Assembly: GCA_000715855.1 (NCBI GenBank)
Contig: KL571373.1
Coordinates: 12,434-18,892, forward strand
Reading direction: 5' to 3'
DNA length: 6,459 bases
Source: Actinoplanes liguriensis
Lineage (GTDB): Bacteria > Actinomycetota > Actinomycetes > Mycobacteriales > Micromonosporaceae
Part shown: one piece after another, positions 6,401 to 6,459 of the stretch
Position numbering within the stretch: position 1 is the first letter of the stretch
Layout of the letters: each line of letters starts with the position of its first letter
The notes under the pieces: generated by a model
Databases searched by the model: none
What the model was told of the DNA's origin: nothing
Seen by the model: the letters and a program-made list of their open reading frames with translations, nothing else
Translations under genes and position numbers: made by a program

Positions 6401-6459
6401 CGCCGACCAGCTCACCGGTGTCTCGCGCGGCTCGGAGACGGCGACGATCGGCTACGACA
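390..6459 (+). CDS. Giant secreted RHS/YD-repeat protein (IPT/TIG, PPC-like array, DUF6531), 3' truncated
   Basis: The frame is open for 2023 codons from GTG 390 to the window edge with no stop, so the C-terminus lies outside. Residues 1-28 are a signal peptide (SRR, then a hydrophobic stretch, cleavage after AHA), so the protein is exported. In order follow a YD-like stretch (about 61-100), two IPT/TIG domains (105-184 and 190-270), seven PPC-like units (284-1020), a Pro/Ala/Lys-rich linker (1021-1109), a carboxypeptidase-regulatory-like domain (1110-1167), an unassigned beta-rich region (about 1198-1340), a DUF6531-like domain (1358-1436) and about 20 YD repeats (1491-2023). I noticed only one cysteine in the mature part, in FYECW. 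YD repeats in characterised Rhs and Tc-toxin C proteins build a hollow shell around a C-terminal effector, and polymorphic-toxin relatives pair with an immunity gene. A toxin role here is inferred, since that end is absent. A wall-associated adhesin or developmental surface protein is the alternative. The RHS assignment itself is firm. Confidence 0.95.
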   Translation, partial: MPSRRSVFATAAAIVIAAQLTVSLPAHADPPHQAAQQVPQAAPAGVRQGPVQTAAATAQPVDLSYDGAGQLRGIAQVPSGAGAKYDYDDAGNVTGVTRSAAGALTIAGVNPSRAATGAKVTIGGTGFATTTGANTVKFNGTTATVTAATATRLTVTVPSGATTGTVTVATASDSTTSSQTFTVLPGVAAPTVTGFSPAAGAADTTVTVTGTGFSTVPAENNVSFGRTRAKVSAATATSLTVKVPYAAVSAKITVGTAGGTATSSGDFVAITNPFGSGDVGSSAALSLDGTASGVSIGTAAKVAVLRFAGTKGQRLSFGVTGSTLGDVNIYAYTPYGGSIAHNEYDSPWAASSLAGGLALPPLPTSGTYQIVVQPVSKTVTGSFTATLSTRATGVLSLTGTGTTVALNRAGKQAELTFTADANQRVSLGFTSATMTSADLTAAVFEPNGTPVLWGAGYPRTSVGLPGGNLDFTTSFAGTYTVLIGTGDLATGSITVTASAPVVVGALTLGTGKQVTIARPGQDAIATFAGTQGQALSLTFDSYTPQYSPYLTVTGQDGSVLSSGLISDNWVDLPALPATGTYTLTISPYSSTGSFTLTVLPRASAGALSTTGAGTTTTFTSSVRALDLSFAGTAATPLTFAFSSWTLPSTATLRVRVSDSAGTLWVDGPVTSLDTFKFTPSATGTYRVSLAPSGTSTGSVLVTLSTFQNGGALAINTLKTTTSPRVGQATTMTFTGTANQRLSLYVTSYTYSYVVWATLTKADGSAVFSGWVTETWLAFAQLPAAATYTLTIEPLAESGTFAFYPVEGVDGGATAIDGANKTLTAASAGRYVDTTIAVTTVNQRLSLGFSGWTFASSTLLVRLTDPSGNRVVYTSVSKTGSLDVRPLATTGTYRLTVMALDRGAGAVVLTLSNQKNGGTLALNTAKVFTADRLGQSTYVTFAGTAGQLLSMTWSSVTMTYYPYVDVYLNGTEVAFVGGTAATVNIPALPSAGTYELVVGPYSASGSATGTLKTRTSLAGTTAGTGGPPAPDPTPLATKQITPAAKHRTLTKPAPDKAPKSPIAYSDAPAAASAETWTPSRRNLDGQGWDTGRAFPKSAPAAVRAPAGVTALSGRILTLDDKPLANVTVTVEGVTARSDANGQFLLQGLKPGHRVLRVDGATAGSAGRTFGLHDIGVDVDAGKTTVLPYTIWLSKLDTAHTVKFASPTTSEVTIGTPDIPGLEVRLPAGTVVRDVNGKVVTELGITAIPVDRTPFPLPRSQVPSYFTVQPGSSYVFPEGARVIYPNFTHAAAGARMNFWHYDPAGKGWFVYGKGKVTRDGKRVEPDKGTEVYQFTGAMLITPDTFAPPETYPQGSGERGADPVDLASGLLVDQEQDLAAADVLPIDLTRTYQQSDTGNRAFGIGTNFTYGLDLYSTNRFYECWLVLPDGGRIRFHRISAGGAPPNGYLNSVLAADPTPTAFNGSTLAWNGDGWDLRLRNGLTYVFGDEAPLQAIRDKFGNTITITRDVAPPASGDGIVHANGPIRQITSPNGRWIRLTYNSDTDSSITWQHRHVVKAEDTLGNAITYGYTGDYLTSVTDLNNHTKNYAYEAGRLKTITNARNNVLLSNEYDTSGRVHKQTLPGNAVYTIDYATDGTNRVTTLTDPRGKVRRLVFDAAGYSVSDTAAYGTSSAQVTAITRDTTYHRITAVTDALNRRTEVGYDDYGNVKTVTELAGTADARTTTIDHNGPYDQATKVTDPLQHATVLGYQADGALHTITDALNRVMTLDTDESGQTTQITDSASKPTKIGYALGDPVSVTDPLGNVTSSFTDAAGSVRRQSDAQGNITTIEYGPTGLISSVKDAIGRTTGFTYDASDELHTVTDARQHTTTYDYDTSNRLSKITDPLDRATSFGYDANGNLASATSARGKVTTYHYDDLDRVDLIRYGVTSDTAQESTATFTYDAGNRTRTVVDSAAGTTTITPDNFDRTVSVADNSGTVGYTYDAADRRKTMTLAGQSDTVYTYNNADQLTGVSRGSETATIGYD
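570..689 (+). repeat. Isolated N-terminal YD-like stretch
   Basis: Residues 61-100 contain LSYDGAGQLRGI followed by YDYDDAGNVTGVTRS. These fit the YD pattern Y.YD..G.L..V twice. The stretch lies just after the signal peptide and about 1390 residues ahead of the main YD array. The second match is strong and the first is weaker. It might be the N-terminal edge strand of the shell, or a remnant of duplication. Confidence 0.65.
702..1199 (+). other. Two tandem IPT/TIG domains
   Basis: Residues 105-184 and 190-270 each show the IPT/TIG (immunoglobulin-like fold, transcription factor-type) pattern. Each opens with a P-containing strand (VNPSRAATGAKVTIGGTGF; TGFSPAAGAADTTVTVTGTGF), followed by N.V.F/FG, a strand of alternating T and V, then T.LTV.VP and a closing strand. 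In secreted bacterial proteins these domains usually act as rigid stalks or ligand-binding modules. The second copy is followed by NPFGSGD, which leads into the PPC-like array. Confidence 0.85.
1239..3449 (+). repeat. Seven tandem PPC-like beta-sandwich units
   Basis: Residues 284-1020 are seven diverged copies of one unit. Each carries a G/N-Q-x-L-S-L/F strand and, later, a GTY strand of the type LPATGTYTLTISP, ending in TGSFTLTL and a G-rich turn. The glutamine-equivalent codons lie at about 1326, 1656, 1986, 2295, 2604, 2913 and 3225, so the first spacings are 110 residues and the later ones 103-104. The GTY tyrosines lie at 1491, 1824, 2130, 2442, 2748, 3063 and 3366. The layout resembles bacterial pre-peptidase C-terminal (PPC) domains. 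Unit 4 has TPLTF in place of the GQ motif, and unit 5 has ATY in place of GTY. Family membership is inferred by eye; the repeat itself is directly visible. Confidence 0.75.
3717..3890 (+). other. Carboxypeptidase regulatory-like domain
   Basis: Residues 1110-1167 read LSGRILTLDDKPLANVTVTVEG, then ARSDANGQFLLQGLKPGHRVLRVDG. This is the classic pattern G.V....g.PL.nv.V...g....TD.nG.F.l.gl..G...l.v.G of CarboxypepD_reg-like beta-sandwiches. These are common in secreted proteins as structural or binding modules, with no catalytic role. It follows a Pro/Ala/Lys-rich linker (residues 1021-1109) that probably separates the stalk from the RHS half. Confidence 0.8.
4461..4697 (+). other. DUF6531-like RHS entry domain
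   Basis: Residues 1358-1436 start ADPVDLASGLLVDQEQDL, continue to VLPIDLTRTYQQ, then FGIGTNFTYGLDL and PDGGRIRFHRI. The pattern (G)DPV....G......D......LPL.L.RTY.S.....G.FG.GW...Y is the conserved module that precedes YD repeats in many RHS and polymorphic-toxin proteins. It is a structural entry into the shell. The protein's single noticed cysteine (codon 4647) lies here. Confidence 0.85.
4860..6459 (+). repeat. Main RHS/YD repeat array (about 20 units, continues past the window)
   Basis: Residues 1491-2023 are successive YD units with consensus PLGN.T...YD..G.L..VTD. Clear examples are DPLQHATVLGYQADGALHTI, AIGRTTGFTYDASDELHTVT and PLDRATSFGYDANGNLASAT. Between about 5600 and 6120 most units are exactly 21 residues. 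Two earlier units have longer insertions (around 5370-5450 and 5520-5590). From about 6190 the units change to about 20 residues without the PLGN lead (TFTYDAGNRTRTV, GYTYDAADRRKTM, VYTYNNADQLTGV). No RHS-associated core motif or DPxG terminus is reached. Confidence 0.93.

Overview
The window looks like the end of a draft-genome contig from a high-GC actinomycete. The GC-rich sequence, the strong G/C preference at third codon positions, the GTG start, and the pairing of a secreted RHS protein with an actinomycete-style helix-turn-helix regulator all fit a Micromonosporaceae-type organism such as an Actinoplanes relative. The exact taxon is inference.

Layout: bases 1-15 match the 3' end of the Tn5/Nextera mosaic-end adapter and are almost certainly not genomic. 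Bases 16-228 hold the first 71 codons of a helix-turn-helix transcriptional regulator on the minus strand, cut off by the contig end. Bases 229-389 form a divergent intergenic region with an AT-richer island, a small palindrome and two GC-rich hairpins, one of which abuts the ribosome binding site of the next gene. From 390 to the right edge (6459) the plus strand is a single open reading frame with no stop: 2023 residues of a giant secreted RHS/YD-repeat protein that continues beyond the window.

The RHS protein is modular. From the N-terminus it has a Sec-type signal peptide, an isolated YD-like stretch, two IPT/TIG beta-sandwich domains, seven tandem units of about 103-110 residues that resemble bacterial pre-peptidase C-terminal (PPC-like) domains, a Pro/Ala/Lys-rich linker, a carboxypeptidase-regulatory-like domain, an unassigned beta-rich middle region, a DUF6531-like RHS entry domain, and then about 20 YD repeats. 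In this family the YD repeats normally form a shell that ends in an RHS-associated core, often followed by a variable C-terminal toxin, with an immunity gene next door. None of that C-terminal part lies in this window, so its effector activity cannot be read here.

The two genes are divergent and share a 161-bp intergenic region. The regulator could therefore control the RHS gene, but this rests only on arrangement. I see no CRISPR array, tRNA, rRNA, insertion sequence, or second complete gene. The very long open frames overlapping the RHS gene in other frames are composition shadows.
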